Shown here: piece by piece, positions 44,780 through 59,700 of the stretch | How the letters are laid out: each line of letters opens with the position of its first letter | Numbering within the stretch: position 1 is the stretch's first letter | From: Uloborus plumipes | Lineage: Eukaryota; Arthropoda; Arachnida; Araneae; Uloboridae | Assembly (NCBI GenBank): GCA_038373865.1 | Contig: JAXGGA010005841.1 | Coordinates: 1 to 64,000, forward strand | Direction of reading: 5' to 3' | Length of the DNA: 64,000 nucleotides | The notes under the pieces: model-generated | Databases searched by the model: none | What the model saw: only the letters and a program-made list of their open reading frames with translations | Told to the model about the DNA's origin: nothing | Position numbers and translations under genes: made by a program

Positions 44780-47700
44780 CTAAAAAGATGATGTTATTAT
44801 TGTGAGATATATAATTTGATACAAAATGAATATTTCAAAATACATACTTTATAAAATTAGTTTTCGACACATAATTCAGTCAAACTCAATAATCATATTA
44901 AAAAAACCCACCCTGCGAAATTGAATCATGATCATAACATATTTTTCAAATAATTTAAAACTAGATATAACTGTAAGATACTTTCATGTAGATTTAGATT
45001 TTTCCTTAATTATATTTTAAACATTGAAGTAAAAAGAAGTCTATTTAAGAATTATTTTGAGGCTAAATAGGTGTAAATTTGCATAGATGTTAAAGAAAAA
45101 TAAATAAATTTAAAAAAGAAAGAAAGAAAGAAATCAGCAAAACTGAGCACATTAACAAACATACATTTGCAATGTACTTTTTAATTATATAGCAAACGAT
45201 CTTTTAAATTTTTATTATAAATCACTGTACTAATTAGCAGTTTATAATAACACAAACAGTTCTAAATTTATTTAAATTGATAATGCATGATCAATTAAAT
45301 GAAACATGTCTTTAAAAAAAATCACAATATTTTAATTTATTCAATTGCTGATTGGCAAAAAATTCAAATACTTCTCCTGTAAAAATAATTACGTTTTATA
45401 GCTTATTTGAAAAATAGTTTAATTAATGAAACAAGTTTAATGCAAAACAATTTAGTTAAATGGAAAAACTTACATACTATAGACCTGTTCATGCATGTGT
45501 CATATTTGCATTCATGTAAGTATGAAATTATTTTAGCTTTCAATCACAAAAAAATTTAAACTTTGTTCTAAAGTCTAAATTAACATTCAAAAATAATAAC
45601 AACAAAAAAGTGGTGGTTTTAGAAAGGTTTTGCTGCATACATTTACTTTTTTGTTTATTTCAAAAAGAAAAAGATGTCAAAATCTATTCAAGTTGCATAA
45701 CATAAAAATTACCCCTAAAAAAACTTTAGTTTTTTTTTTAAACTCTAAAATAGAGCTTAAATGATATATTTTGAAAAAAAAAAAAAAAAAACGGAAACGA
45801 GGAATATAATACTATATGAAAAGATAAATATTATACGTTTGAAAATCCAACAGAAAAATCAAGTTGTTTACTTAAGATTAATGTCGTAGAAAATCAGAAC
45901 AACTATTGAAATAGTGGCAGTATTTATTGTTACGGAAACTTCATCACTTTTTCTGGACTCAACTGAAGTAAAACATATCTTAGGTAAACTATTCGTAAAC
46001 TTTTGTGTAACATAAGTTGATGACAAAGCAACTGTCCAAAAATTAAATTCCCCACGGGTAAATTTTCAATATTGAAGTTCAAAAAGGGCATTTTTAGATT
46101 GTTTCTGATGCTAGCAGAAGGGATATTTAAGGCTCTCTTTAGGATGCATTTCACAATTTGAGTCCAAAACCTATGAGGTCAACATTTGTGTAGTAAAGGA
46201 TACGTAATAAAAACAATTGTCTTGAAGTATTTACAGATCCACCCTTGCAGCAACCTCCTCTAAAAATACACTGTCCACTATCGCACAGCTTAACCAGGGG
46301 TAAAGTGAAGTGCGACACTTTATGACGGAGGAGAAGGGGTCATAAAGTTGAAAAAAAGTATGATTCAAAATTCAGATAATATAATTGTTGTATGTTTTAA
46401 TAAACTTATTTATTTCCTTTTCACCTCTTTATGTTTTTTCTAGAAAGCCTTATAAATTAAACAGATAAAATTTGTCGAAAGATAACTTTTAATGTTTTGG
46501 TAGGCAACACCTGTTTTTAATGTGGCTTAAAATGGTTTTTGGCATCACTTCGGCAGTGTGGTTCTTCTTGTGTGTGGTTGATGAGTTAGAGTCTGTGATG
46601 TTACTGTGATATTTTAGAATGTTTTAATCTGTGTGTTTTTAAATGCATCGGCCTTAAAGTTTATTTTAATAAATGTCAACTAATTTTATCAATGTTTAAT
46701 AGAGAGGCACCTCTCTATTAAATTCACCTTCTACTAATCTTACCTTCCTCATAAATGGTCTTCAACATTCCTAACGGAGGTGCAGATTCTTGCTCATCTG
46801 TTAACTCACTTGTAGAATCATCGCTTGATAATGGAAAATGAAGAAGATCTAAAATCTAGGAGGGGAGAAAAAGGCATTTCAAAATTAAGTTGTATCCAAG
46901 AAAAATACATGCAAATATTTCATTCAAACTAGCTTTGCATTATTATGTCAAACTTCATTAACCAGTAAAAGGGGAGAAGGGGTGAAAAAAGGATATAACA
47001 GGGTACGGAGGGGTGCCAGAGATCATGCTACTAAATTTTTTTAAAGTCATGTAATCAAGATACAATCCTGTTATTTTTCTTGGATGTTCTTTGAACTGTT
47101 ATCTGCACCGTAAAAATTATTTTTAATTTTAAATTGCAACATACCTTTACCAAGGAAACTTTTCTAGAGCCTTAAGATTTTTCAAAAAAAAAAGCATATG
47201 CTGCAGTATAATATTTACATCGAAAATCAAAACAAATCTATAATTTATTAATGCTTTTATTTCAATTATATTTAATACATATAGAAGATTTAATAAGTCT
47301 TGAGGAATGCACAAGGTCTGCAAATGACTTGCAGCCAAACGCAGCCCTGTTTGAAACAAACCAATTCTCAATTTTCAAATTCCCAATTCAAAAACTGATA
47401 ATATGTAACAATGAATGATCACATAAAAAGCAAGAATTTTATCATACAATTGAACAGAGAGATTGGAACCCTGTGATATTGTTAACAAAAAGCAATTCAT
47501 AACATAAACCACAATCCCATTATAGTCTGTTACTTTAAAATAGGTGCATCAAAGTCATAAATTTTGCGCGGTTCCCATGAAAACTACTAAGGCAATTCAT
47601 TTATTTCAGGTTTATCGTGCTAGGTTTCCATGGACATGACGCAAAATTTGTGACTTTGATATGACTATTTTAAAGTAACAGACTATAAATAGAGACTTTA

Positions 47701-50700
47701 CTCGGGGTTCTTACTCTTTTTTTCAAAACAAAAAATAAGGACTTTCAAGGACTTTTTTCAAAAAAATAAAATAATTAAGGAACTCGAAAGTATTTATTAG
47801 TCAAATATACATAAATTTTATGGGTAATATAAATACAACTTGGTTTTTAAGCATTTTTCCCCAGAAAAAAAATTTTTAAGCATTTATCATTGAATGAAAT
47901 GAAAGAGAGGGGGGCTTAACAAAGCCAAGCACTGCGACCAGAGGTCTATTGTACTAAACCCCAAACAGAAGTCTTAAAACAGACCAGTAGCTGAAGCAAA
48001 GTTCAACAAACACCTAATGGGAATATCATGAATCTCCCAAGGTTCGAGCAAATGACGACCCAGGTGTTCAAACCTATAGGCAGAGAACACTTCACAATCA
48101 CACAAAATGTGTGTAGCAGTCTCCTCATGAGCAAGGCAGCCCCTACAATTAGGATCATTAGTAATACCCATAATAGTAAGGTGCCGTTTTAAAGTACAAA
48201 GACCAGCATTTATCATTAGATTTCAAAGTTAAGACAAGGAAAGCTGAAAAAATATTTTTTCCATTGTCGCTTGAAATTTAAATCCTTTAATTGCTTGCAG
48301 TAGTGAAAAATAAGGACTTAGAACTAATTTTAAGGACCTTGAACCAAAAATAAGTACTTTTAAAGGCCCTTATTTTTAAAAAGGAAAACTAAGGACTTTC
48401 TAAGGACTTTTAAGGAACGTGGGACTATGTGTTACTGTACTGTACTGTTCTTGTTACTGTATAAACAAAAATTTAAATAATTTTTGTGACAAAAAAAAAT
48501 AAATAAATAAATAATTTAAGCATTAATAACAATGCAAATTTCTCACCTCTTCCACTGTTTGCCTTTGTACCACATTTGGATACAAAAATTTTGGTTTTAA
48601 ATACTGCACTAAATCTCTAATTTCAGATAATGAAGAGTGAGTCGAGTAACAGACCCGATGAAATTGCTTCTTTCTCTCAAATGCAGAGATTTCTTTAAAT
48701 TCCTTGTTCTTGAAAAACATTGCACTTGGTTTAATTTTCATAATCTTTATCTAGAATATAAACAAAGTGTTGAAAACTAATCTTCATTAACTATACTAAT
48801 AATATTACAAAAATTAAGTTCAACTGTATTTTTAAAGCATAAATAATGTTTTTCAAAGCATACAAATTTTTTTTTATGAAATTGGTTTAGAGTATTTTAA
48901 AAATATGATTTCCTCTAAAAAGAGCCACTCACTGCTTTATATATTTAAAGTGTTTCAGCTGCACTACATTCCCATTAATAATGGGTATTATGAGGAAACC
49001 ATCTCAATAAAAGGTGGAAAGGAAATCCACTTCTGGCTCTTTGTACAGCAAAAATTACCCATAACTTGCTTCATATAGGTAATACTTACGGGTTTATAAT
49101 CCAAAGTATGATATCCACAAGGTGCTTCTACTTCATATTCATTAAATGGAAGCATGTCCATGTCGTACATACATGCATGAATTCGAGCATCAGTTGATAC
49201 ACTTGTCACAGCATCTTCAATGATTTTTATTCCTTGATACTTATTTTCTTTTTCTTCAGTTACATGGGTCTACATGAAAAGATATTGACTTCAATCATTT
49301 ATTTACAATAAGGAAGTTAATTAACAATTTTCATTGATAAACTAGTATCTTATAGCTGCAAAGTCCAGTTTCAGTTAATACATAAATGTGTTTTTTTCAT
49401 TTAAAGAATGCATTAGCCTTAAATATGTTTAAAGTTACACTCAGGCACATTGGAATAGCGACTCAAGAAGAAATCGTCGGATTGCAATGAAATTTAATAC
49501 ACATAATGATACAGATGAGAGACTCACTTGATCTCAAAATCAAGACAATTAAACTAATACAGGGTGAGCAACGACAAATACAGGGAATCTGTACAATGTC
49601 AAAACTTGGCAAATAAGTACTTTGCTCTTTTCTTGGGTCGCTATTTTCAATGTGCCTGAGTGTATTTTTAACTGATACAAATTTTAAAAGAACGTGTCAA
49701 ATTAGAATCAAAACTCAATTTTTTACAATTTTATTACAACTTTTCACTATTTAAATGAGATGTGATTCAAATAAAAATTAAAAAGACAAAAAAAAAAAAA
49801 CTTGTGATACCAGGCTACAGTGAACACAATGGCCTTGCCTTTAACATTACTGCCAATCCTAATAAAATATTTTATAGACATAAACTCGTTACAATATCTT
49901 AATGATTACAATTGTTAGAACACTCTTTAATAAATTTATCTTGCTGAAATTTCACTGTCATATGAAGTATGGGGAAATAAAAACAAATTAACTCACTTTT
50001 ACTTTGAACTTCTTAAACAGTTCCACAAAAACAAATTCGTAAGCATACTGAGCAGGACAAAAGAAATAAACAATATGTTCAGGTCCTTTAGCAAGCCATG
50101 GTTCCACTAATGATATGATAGCATTTAAGCATTCTTCTCTGCTGGGGATGTACAAACATTCCTCCCTGCAGAAGGTTGTATCTACATACAGGCTGTCCAA
50201 TTTTTTCAACCTCAATAAAGAGAAAACAAAAATTAAATAACAAAACAACGAAAAAGATCGTACCCACTTCATAAAAGTATAATTATATCCGCCAATCTCT
50301 TGAAGTAAAAAATAGGAAGATTTCTTGAATATAATAATTAAAACTCATTAACTCAAATGTTTCAATAAAATGATCTGCCAACTAAAAAAATTAAAAGTTC
50401 CATTAAAATGTAAAATATTCGGCTAAATAACTGTATCAAATCATTAAAAAACAATAAAAGATTTATTGCCACATTCAATTATGAGAATTATAGTGAAAAT
50501 CTCAACAATACTTAGAAACTAAACTAGTCGCCAAGTGCCGTTAAATGATTGTAGTAGGGTAATTCCATGTCAAATCAACCAATGGTCAAAACTTCATGTC
50601 TTCGGATTTTGCTCATTTTTGGCTCAAATAAAGTATTTATAGAACAGGGGAAAAAAACAAAATTTTGGATTTTTTTATGCATTTGTTTCCGAGTTATAAA

Positions 50701-53700
50701 TTTTTGCATTACTTAGACACCTTTAAGTAGCCATAATTAAAAAACTACTTAACCTAAAAAAATTCAATTTGTCTTGTTTTGTTCAGTATTGAGGTTTCAT
50801 AAAATATATAACATGACCTAGTTGCTAAAAAATTTTGTTTTAAATTTTTTTGCAAAATTTTAATTAAAAAAAAATTTAAAATCGAAATTTTTAATTTCTT
50901 TGAAAAAAATATATGTTACTTAGCCTTCTGTTAGCAACATTTTTGGAAAATTTCATGATGGTAATCTAATGGTATCATGGTGAAATAAAATTTTCTTTTT
51001 CTAATTGCTTTATTTCTAGCATTTGTTCTGTTAAAAAGTAATTCAACTAGACACCATGATTACAGCATGTAACTGTTACTGTACTGTACAAGAGTATTGA
51101 ATTTATTTCAAACTGCTTTGTACACTTTTTATGTTCTTCAGAAAAAATGACAGATTTTTTATGAGATATTATGCTTAACTTGAAGTTGTACTTCTTTTCA
51201 GATGGCTGAGCAGCTTACTACCAAAACCGAATTTTTTTTTTCTAAATGTTTGCTACTATACGGATCATTTCGATAGAATTTGAGGCTTAATGGCATTTTT
51301 ATGCCACAAAACATGTTAAAGGTGTAGGTGTAACAGTAAAAAGACTTGCTGCTAAAGTTAACCGCCAAAGTATAACAGATAACCATATACAGTCACAGAT
51401 AACCATATAATTCTGCACAGTCAAGCGAACTATTCCCTGGTTGGCGATAAAACGCCGGTAAATTCTATTTAGTCATTCATCCCTTACCAACTCAAGTTAT
51501 CAAAAGTATTCAAGTATTCAGCTGCCTGGAATAAAAGTAAAGTAACTTTATTCAATTTTATTTGTCATTCAGAATTCTAGAAGATTCAAATACAGTCGAG
51601 TCTCCATATAGCGAACACTCTATTTAGCGAAGTTCTGTATATAACGAAGCATGTTCTGTGACACAGAAAGTTTCAGTAAAAAAGCATGTAAATTTGTCTC
51701 CCTTTAATGAAGATCAAATGGCCCAATTTCTCTATTGCGAAGTTTTTATGGAAGAAAGTGTCAATGCTCTGGAAGATAGAAGTCTTTCTTCTGCTTTTGT
51801 GAAGGCTTACTTCACACATGTGAAGAATTTTATGAGCAAAGTGTTTCCAAAGTGCAGCAAAAAATCACGGACTATTTTCAAAGTAAAACTAGTGTCGTCA
51901 ACCAAGTTCAGGTTTCTTTTAATTTATTAATGTAAAAACTTGCAAAAATTCACCAATTATACTACAGATGCGAGTAGCATTCCTGATACAATTTAATAGG
52001 TTAATAAATTAATTTAATTAGTTTTATTTCTTAATTCATTCACTGCGTTACATTTATAACTTCAAAATATGCACAGTATTTATTTCTTGCTAAAATGCAT
52101 TTATTCCAAAAACAGTAAAGTGAAAATTAACCTAATGTACTACTTACACATGTATAGTCCCTATTGAAAAATTAAGCATAGAAATTTACCATTTTCTTTA
52201 TAGCGAAGTTATAAAGAAAACGAACCATATAACGAACCTTTTCAATGGTCCCTTGCGACTTCGTTATATGGAGACTCGACTGTACACTATTTTTTGTTTA
52301 CTATAATTCCAGCAATTTCATTCAGTTAAAAGAAATTAGTATTCAACTTTCTATGCATTTTTATATTTTCCTAGTCAAGAAGCGGCATTGTGTATAGTTG
52401 TACATTAAAAGATTTTGTTTAATATAAAGATGTTCTCCATTTCAGTTTTTAAATTTTTTTTTATCTAAATGGACAGACATGCATTGATCATATATAATAT
52501 GTTAACTGTGGTAAATTTGTTATTAAAATATTTCTAAAAAGGTTTAGCAAATCAATTTTTCAAATTAAAAAGTTCAAATTCAACTAAAAATGTGAGGGGT
52601 TTTTTTTTTTCAATTCTAAATATTTTGCTTGTAATTGCTAACTACTTGTTTTTTTTTCATCCCGTAATCATAGTGTATACTTAAGTTACTTTTAACAGAA
52701 CAAATGCTTTTTACGACTAGAATTAAAGCAATTTGAGAGAGAAAATATTTTTTTCCACCATGATACCATAATATTACCATCATGAAATTTTGCACATATA
52801 TAGATAGTAGAAAGCTTTACAATATATATTTTTTTCAAAAAAAAAATAAAAATTTCGATTTTGAATTTTTTCAAATTAAAAAAAAATTTTTTTTAGCAGC
52901 TACGTCATGTTATATATTTTATGAAACCTCATTTAATACTGAACAAAACAATACCAGCTTTAACTCTCTAGGCTAAATCGTTTTTTATTTGCGGCCATTT
53001 AAAGACTACTGAGTGAGGGAAAATTTACGATGCTTCCAAAATTTAAAACTTTGGAAATAATTGTTGAAAAAATTTGAAACCAGCTTTTTCATCATGGTGG
53101 TAAGTATAATGAACAGACAAAAAATCATTGCAATCTGAAACACTGACCTTAAAAACTTTTTTTTTATTGGTTGATTTGGTATGGAATGACCCAGTACTTA
53201 GAACGGTAAAAAAGTAATACTGTCAAATAAGCTTCAAAATGCATTTTCATGTGTCGCTTCTTTTTATAATTGTTATTCATTTCTTTCTCCTTGAAAATAG
53301 AAAAATATCCAACGCCATTCATCACTCCCAACAAGTGAGTGGTGGCATGAATTGACAAACAAGTATTGCGCAATCGAGGATGTGCTTACCTCGATTTTTA
53401 TTCTTGATTTTATTTAAAAACACTTTTCCCCATCTTTATTAAAAATAATTTTTGATTTAAAAGAAATTAATGTCTGGGGGGAAAACAGAATATTTCATAT
53501 TCCAGACGGAAAATTATAAAATTGGCCCAAAAGTGGAAGTGTTCTGCAAAAACAGGAGACTTGGCAGGTATGAATAATTAATCATTAAAGATTCCAACAC
53601 AACATGCATTATACAAGTATCAGACTTTCTATTTTTGGTCAAAACTTGATATTGCATTAGCTAAAAAAGTACTCTAATAAGTTATGCCTAACATGCAATC

Positions 53701-56700
53701 AAAAGTCACAATTAAAGCAACAATTATGAAAAAAACAAATCTATTGATAAACTGAAGTAATGATATAATGTTATGAAAAAGTTAGATCGAAAAAACATGT
53801 AAAGGACAATCAAAGAGTCAAGCTTTTTCAAATTTCAGTACAATTACTTTCAATATACAATACATAAAATAAACTAATTCTAGAAGAAAGCAAGCCCTTA
53901 TTTGAAACTGTTTTTATGTGAGAAAAAAAAAGTAGTTTTAGAACTGTTGCAATTAAATAAATCAACATTACATAAATTGAAGGTAATTATTGTCAAATTA
54001 TGAATTACTTTTACAAGCAAACACGTTACTAACTCAATTGCTCCAAAAAAAAAATTAATACGAAAATTGCAGTTTTTTGGAGAAACCTCAAAAATTGCTA
54101 GTCATTTTTTTTCAACTATATTTGGTAGTGCGTTACTTTATCCAAACTTGGACTACAACATAGCTTTTAGTTTTAAATTATCTGGTTCAACAATGCATGA
54201 TTGACAAATAGGTTATCAATATTGATGCAACATTTTTAATTGCTTTTACATGTTGTACATTCTTTTCTAAATCAAGTAAGGCAAGATTAGTTTCAAATAG
54301 ATTCTAAATTTTTTAATTATAATTCTTGCTGGTCATAAAATTTCCGAAACCTCACCCTTTTTGAAACCCTAATCATTACCCACAAGTATCTCCGCTAATC
54401 CCAGATGTATGGGAAGCCCAATTATAGGTTGCGGTTAAATTATGTGTAGTTGAAGAAGTTCTAGTCATGACTTCACTCCACTTGTGGCATCATTTCATCG
54501 AAAGGATAGTTAACAATGAAAACAAGTTGTGACGGTATGCATGTAATTCTGTCATTTCGTTTTGAAAACTAACTATGTACCAAAATATTAATACAGTCGA
54601 ACCTGTTTATCTCGAAAATCTGACTATGTCGAAATTTTTCAATTTCCCTGCTTTTACAGCACAAATTTAATGTTTTTTCTCGTGTTTATCTCGAATGATT
54701 TTTCCCGAAAACCTCTATATCTCGAATTTCGAGGACCCTCATTTTTGAATTCATCTTCAGCCATCTTTATAAATGGTATAACTTGGAGACAAAAATCATC
54801 TTTTGCACAATCATTCAGAGACTATGTTCGTACTTAAAGGTATGCATTAACTTGCTATCGATATGCCAATTAGTAAAACGTGGACTCACAACATGTCATA
54901 CCGCAAGGGCGGATCCAGAAATGTGTCAAGGGAGGGGCGATTGATTTTTTTCATTTGCCATTCACTACATGTCCTAGTTTACAAATGTTGACCACAAATG
55001 TTTCGGTCTTTAATTTCAAAACGTTTCTCAAAAAAAGCACCTACTGCCTAAAATTTTTTCGTGCGACCTTCGCCTCATCTCTTTGGACTTTCTCGAAATG
55101 GGGAGGAAAAGCAATGAGGAAGTAGTCCGCGAACTAAAGCTGAAGGCATCGGGAAGTGCGCATCCAAAACCTAACTCCCCTTTTTCAGATGGAAGCGTCC
55201 GACCTTGCCAGGCGCCCAAAACGCAAACTGACAGTAATCTCCCTCTCCCTGACATCAAAAATAATTCAAAAATGTATTCTTGAGATTCAATGTTGAACAT
55301 TTACTGAGGGAGAGTCCCTCCCTTGTATCCGTCCTTGTCATACTGTAAAATATTCAACAATATCAATGCAAAACAATGTATTAAGAATTTAATTTTGTTC
55401 CAATTGCTTATGCTTGTAAATTTTATCACAACCTCTGTATCTCAAATTTTTCTTCTGTCCTGTGAAATTCGAGATACAAAGGTTTGACTGTATTCTAAAC
55501 TTACCTTCCATGCTCGTCATGTAAATCTATCAACCTGGCAGAGCTCCCAACTGGCAGTCTAAAGTCTCCAGTATATAACACACGACCATTACTACCTTCC
55601 AAAAGGAACCTGTAATCAACAAATTTCAGTAATCAATAGGCTCTTTTCAAAATATATGTCAAGAACAGTGCAGAAAGATATGGCTCATTGATCAAAGAAG
55701 ACTAAGAAAAACTAAAATTGATGCAAATACTCATTCTAACTTCATCTTTCATCACCTAGAAACAAACTGAAAATAAATTTATGATGTTTGAAAGTATACA
55801 AGCAAAAATGAGTAAAATTCTCAACATAGCTTTTTAATTCCTCAAGAAAAGATTTTTTTAGTTTAAAGACCATTGGCACAGAAGCTATTTTTTAACACAA
55901 GTGCAGAAGCATAAAAAGTGCGATAATTATGATTACAAAAAACATTACAATCATTTCTGGTGTATTATTTTCTAAAATCTGTCATTGTTCATTCGTAGTG
56001 AAATAAAAAAATGGTGTTTAAAATTGCAATCAAAGGATGAATATGATTTTTTGTTGTTGTTGTGGTTGTCTTGTGCCCACTACTTTGGCAATTTGGGCTG
56101 CATTGCTCCCTTTTTCCACATGTACCGCAATTTGGTGTAAATTTTGACACTTTCCTATTACAAGGCTTCCATTATAGTAATGCTTGGCCCATTTTTAATC
56201 TTAGTGGTTATTCTTCCATTATTCATTGCTGACATGATTTGTAAAAGTAACCAAAAACGACTTGTTTGGCGGTACCATACTTTGTCTTTTTAAGGAGCTT
56301 TGAAACAAAACATGTGTTGAAACAAGACTAAGAGTTCTACTAAAATAAATAATATTGCACCAACTAACTAAATTCAGTCAAAACACATTAAAATAATCTG
56401 CCATGTGATGAAAACAGGACATTAAATAACAAGAAAAGTTCAATTAAAATAATTTGCCCACTAAAGAAAATGGCGACAAGAACCAATTAAAATATTACAT
56501 AATCGGCCAAATAACTGTAACGGGTCATTAATAAACATTAAAAGTTTCGTTACAATATAAAATTTAAAAAAGAGGAGCAAACATGGCGAGTGCAAACACT
56601 ATCTTTCTGTTTTTGATGAGGTAAAAAGCAAACAAGTTGGCAAGCAGGGAATAATAGAAAAGTACCGGATTTTTAACATAACATTTATTAAAAAAAAAAA

Positions 56701-59700
56701 AAAAAAAATACTTTTCCAAGTAAGAAAAAGTATCAAACATCTTTTGCTTCCTATTTTTTTTGGCATACTGTAACAGGAGAATTAAACTAGCAAGCTTGGA
56801 AAAGTGAAGCTGGCTAAATTTCTGGCGAAACAAACCAATTAAAAGAATTTCAAACAGATTTTGTTTTTACTTCCTTTCACGTAGTAAAGGAAGTATTGTG
56901 ACCGCAAAAAAAAAAAAAAAAAATCACTCAAATTTGGGTCTAAATTTTGATTTTGCTCACCCCCGAATGAATGTTCAGTCGTTTTTTCGACCTGTTAGTA
57001 CGTGCATATGTACCTACCAACATATAAGCAGCCGGAAAATCCTTTTCAACCACCCCCCCCCCCCGAGTTAATTACGACGAGTTTTCTTGTGACGTCTGCA
57101 TATACGTATGTGTGTCGCATAACTCAAAAACTGTATGCCGTAGAAACTTCTAGTTTGGTATGTAGGATCTGAGGGGGGTCTAGTTGTGCACCTCTCTTTG
57201 TGGTTGCATTTGAATGCTCCCAAGGGGGTGTGAAACCCCTTTTTGGGGGTAAATCAATGTTAATTTCATTGCAGACTTATGTGATATGAATTGGCGCGAC
57301 CACTTGGCGATATATCTCCAAGCTTTTGATCGCCAAGTTGGCAACAAATTTGACAAAAAAAATATTTTTTGAATTTGGGTTCAACTTGACGCTATTGGCG
57401 ATATTTTGCGAAAAAATTCACTGAATGATATTAAAATTAGCAATATTTAGAAAATTAACCATTATAAAACATTTTTCGCATTGTTCTGTGGCAGATTAGA
57501 TGGGTGTAAATATTTGATTTGTTACCTTGCTCACTCCAAGCACTTTTTTTTAACACTTAAGGCAACTACTAAGAAATTTACACATAAAAGGAAGTAGTGT
57601 GGGGTACATACCAGATTTTTTAAACGGAAAGTAACAGTAACATTAATGTATTCTGAAATTTAAATAGCACATTTAAAGGCTGATTTCATGCTTCAAAGGT
57701 GAAGGAGGGGGAGAGGAAAAATAAACATTTTTAAAAAAATCTTTAGTCAATAATCTTAAAAAGCTAGGATTCACATTCACAGCTGTAAAAGGAAAAAAAT
57801 ATGGTCCAATTAGCAAAATTAGCAATGGATTAATATCACACACACAAAAAAAGTAAAACACAATCACTTTTAGAAAAGGGCAAATCTAATTTAAACACGT
57901 GGATTTTGCTTTAGTTTGCTTTGTGCAGAGCTTCCCCCAGGCTTGGGCGGGAGGGTGCTGCGCCCTGCCTGCCCTTTGATACTTAGAATGCGCCCAACTT
58001 GTCCTTTTACCAGTAAAACGGCGCCCTGATTGCCTCTTTGTTTATGAAGTAGTGCCCTAAATATTGATTCAAGAGAGTTATTATGAAAAGGTACCAAACC
58101 AGTTTCAACTTCCCCTTGTTATCCTACGATGTTTTCGAAGTGAAAATAAGGAGCATCCCCCCCCCCCCGCCGGTTCTCTCCTACTTGGATTGGTATTGAG
58201 AAATGCATGCCTTTCATTATCAGTTGCTCAGCAGGGGATAAAAGTGGCCTGGGCATTGTAGAGACTAAACAGATGATCTTCCACCTGTCACTTTGGGAGC
58301 AGTAATGAACGAACAATCTGATGAGCCACTGTTAAGTTCTCAATCATTTCCTTAATCCTTGACTCAGGGTTTCTCTTGCTTTATTTACTGGGAGGGGCAG
58401 AGTTGTTTACACCAGTTTCCAAAGTAATTTGTCAATTCATAACCTCTATTCAGCGAAAAAAAAAAAAAGTCTGCACACTTCCTGTCTGCTATGCTTGGGC
58501 AAGCAATAAACTTTTTTGTAAAACGTAGACTTTTTGTTTGCTTCTTTCAAAGAAATTAACAACTTAAAAAAGGTAGTTGTTTTGCTTTAATAGTTCTGCT
58601 TGTTTGTTTTATCATATGCAAATCAAAATGGCTTGCTGAGATGTTGCTGTTATAGATTTCTCTGGAAATGCAGAGTAAGGATTTTTCTCCCTGCTCTTGA
58701 CTTAAACAAAAAGGAATTTATAATAATAGCAATTATTTGCGAAATGAACTTAGAACTGCAAACAGATAGCAAGGGTTGGAGAAAAAATGGGATTGCTTCT
58801 GATAGAGTGACCAGCTTTTTAAAATTATAGCCATCTGAGGTCTTTGGTGCTACCTTTTGACCTTATTTTGGCAGAAAATTATCTGTTGTTTTTTTTTTTG
58901 GTGTTTTTATCATATTCAGGAATAATTAATGTATTTTTCGTCTGTCTGTTAATATTGGATGTTCGGTATTGTCTGTTGTGCTATGTCTCTTTACTTTCGT
59001 ATTTTTTTTCTCCGAATTTTCGGCGAATATGTTGGTTATTATTAATGACATTCATCATATAAACCTGATGAAATGTGATTCTAAATTTATTTGACTTTAA
59101 TAAATTATTTTATTTACCGTTTTTATACTTCTGATGCTTTCATTTTGAAAAATGGGATCTCTGCATTCGATATGAAAATCAAATTTTACTTATTTTTCAA
59201 GCTAATTACTCTTTATTAGGAGGCAAATAAATGAAAATTCGCTTTATTTTCTGTGCAGATCATTATTTTAAAACTTTTAAAGCAACATTAACTGTTCTTT
59301 TATGAGTCTAAATGTTAAATACTGAATGGTCCGTTCATTTAATTTTTGTATTAATTGTGTTAACACACGGAAATAATATGTTTATCATAGACCTTTAAAA
59401 TGCAGTTGTAAAAATATTTCACCAAATATTTCTACCACACCCAATTCGTTTATATGCCGTTTTGATGCCATCACTTTGAAAGCTGCAATCTCTTTGCATC
59501 CGCTACAGGAATCGGATTTTTCGCAGTTTCGATGTTTAATCCGCTGTTTACAGAGGAAAACAAATGAAATTGATTTTTATTTTTGTTAAATTCAATTTTT
59601 TTTTCCAAAATTATGATTTTCACAAAATTATTTAGTTTTTCACAAAAAACGGACCCTGCGAAAAATCCTGGAGAGACCCCTGATACTAGTCATTGCAGTG

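Noticed and set aside
51658..51930. 90-residue frame in Tigger-like element 1 as a domesticated gene
   Set aside because: There are no recognisable transposase motifs and no splice context; it is probably a decayed scrap.
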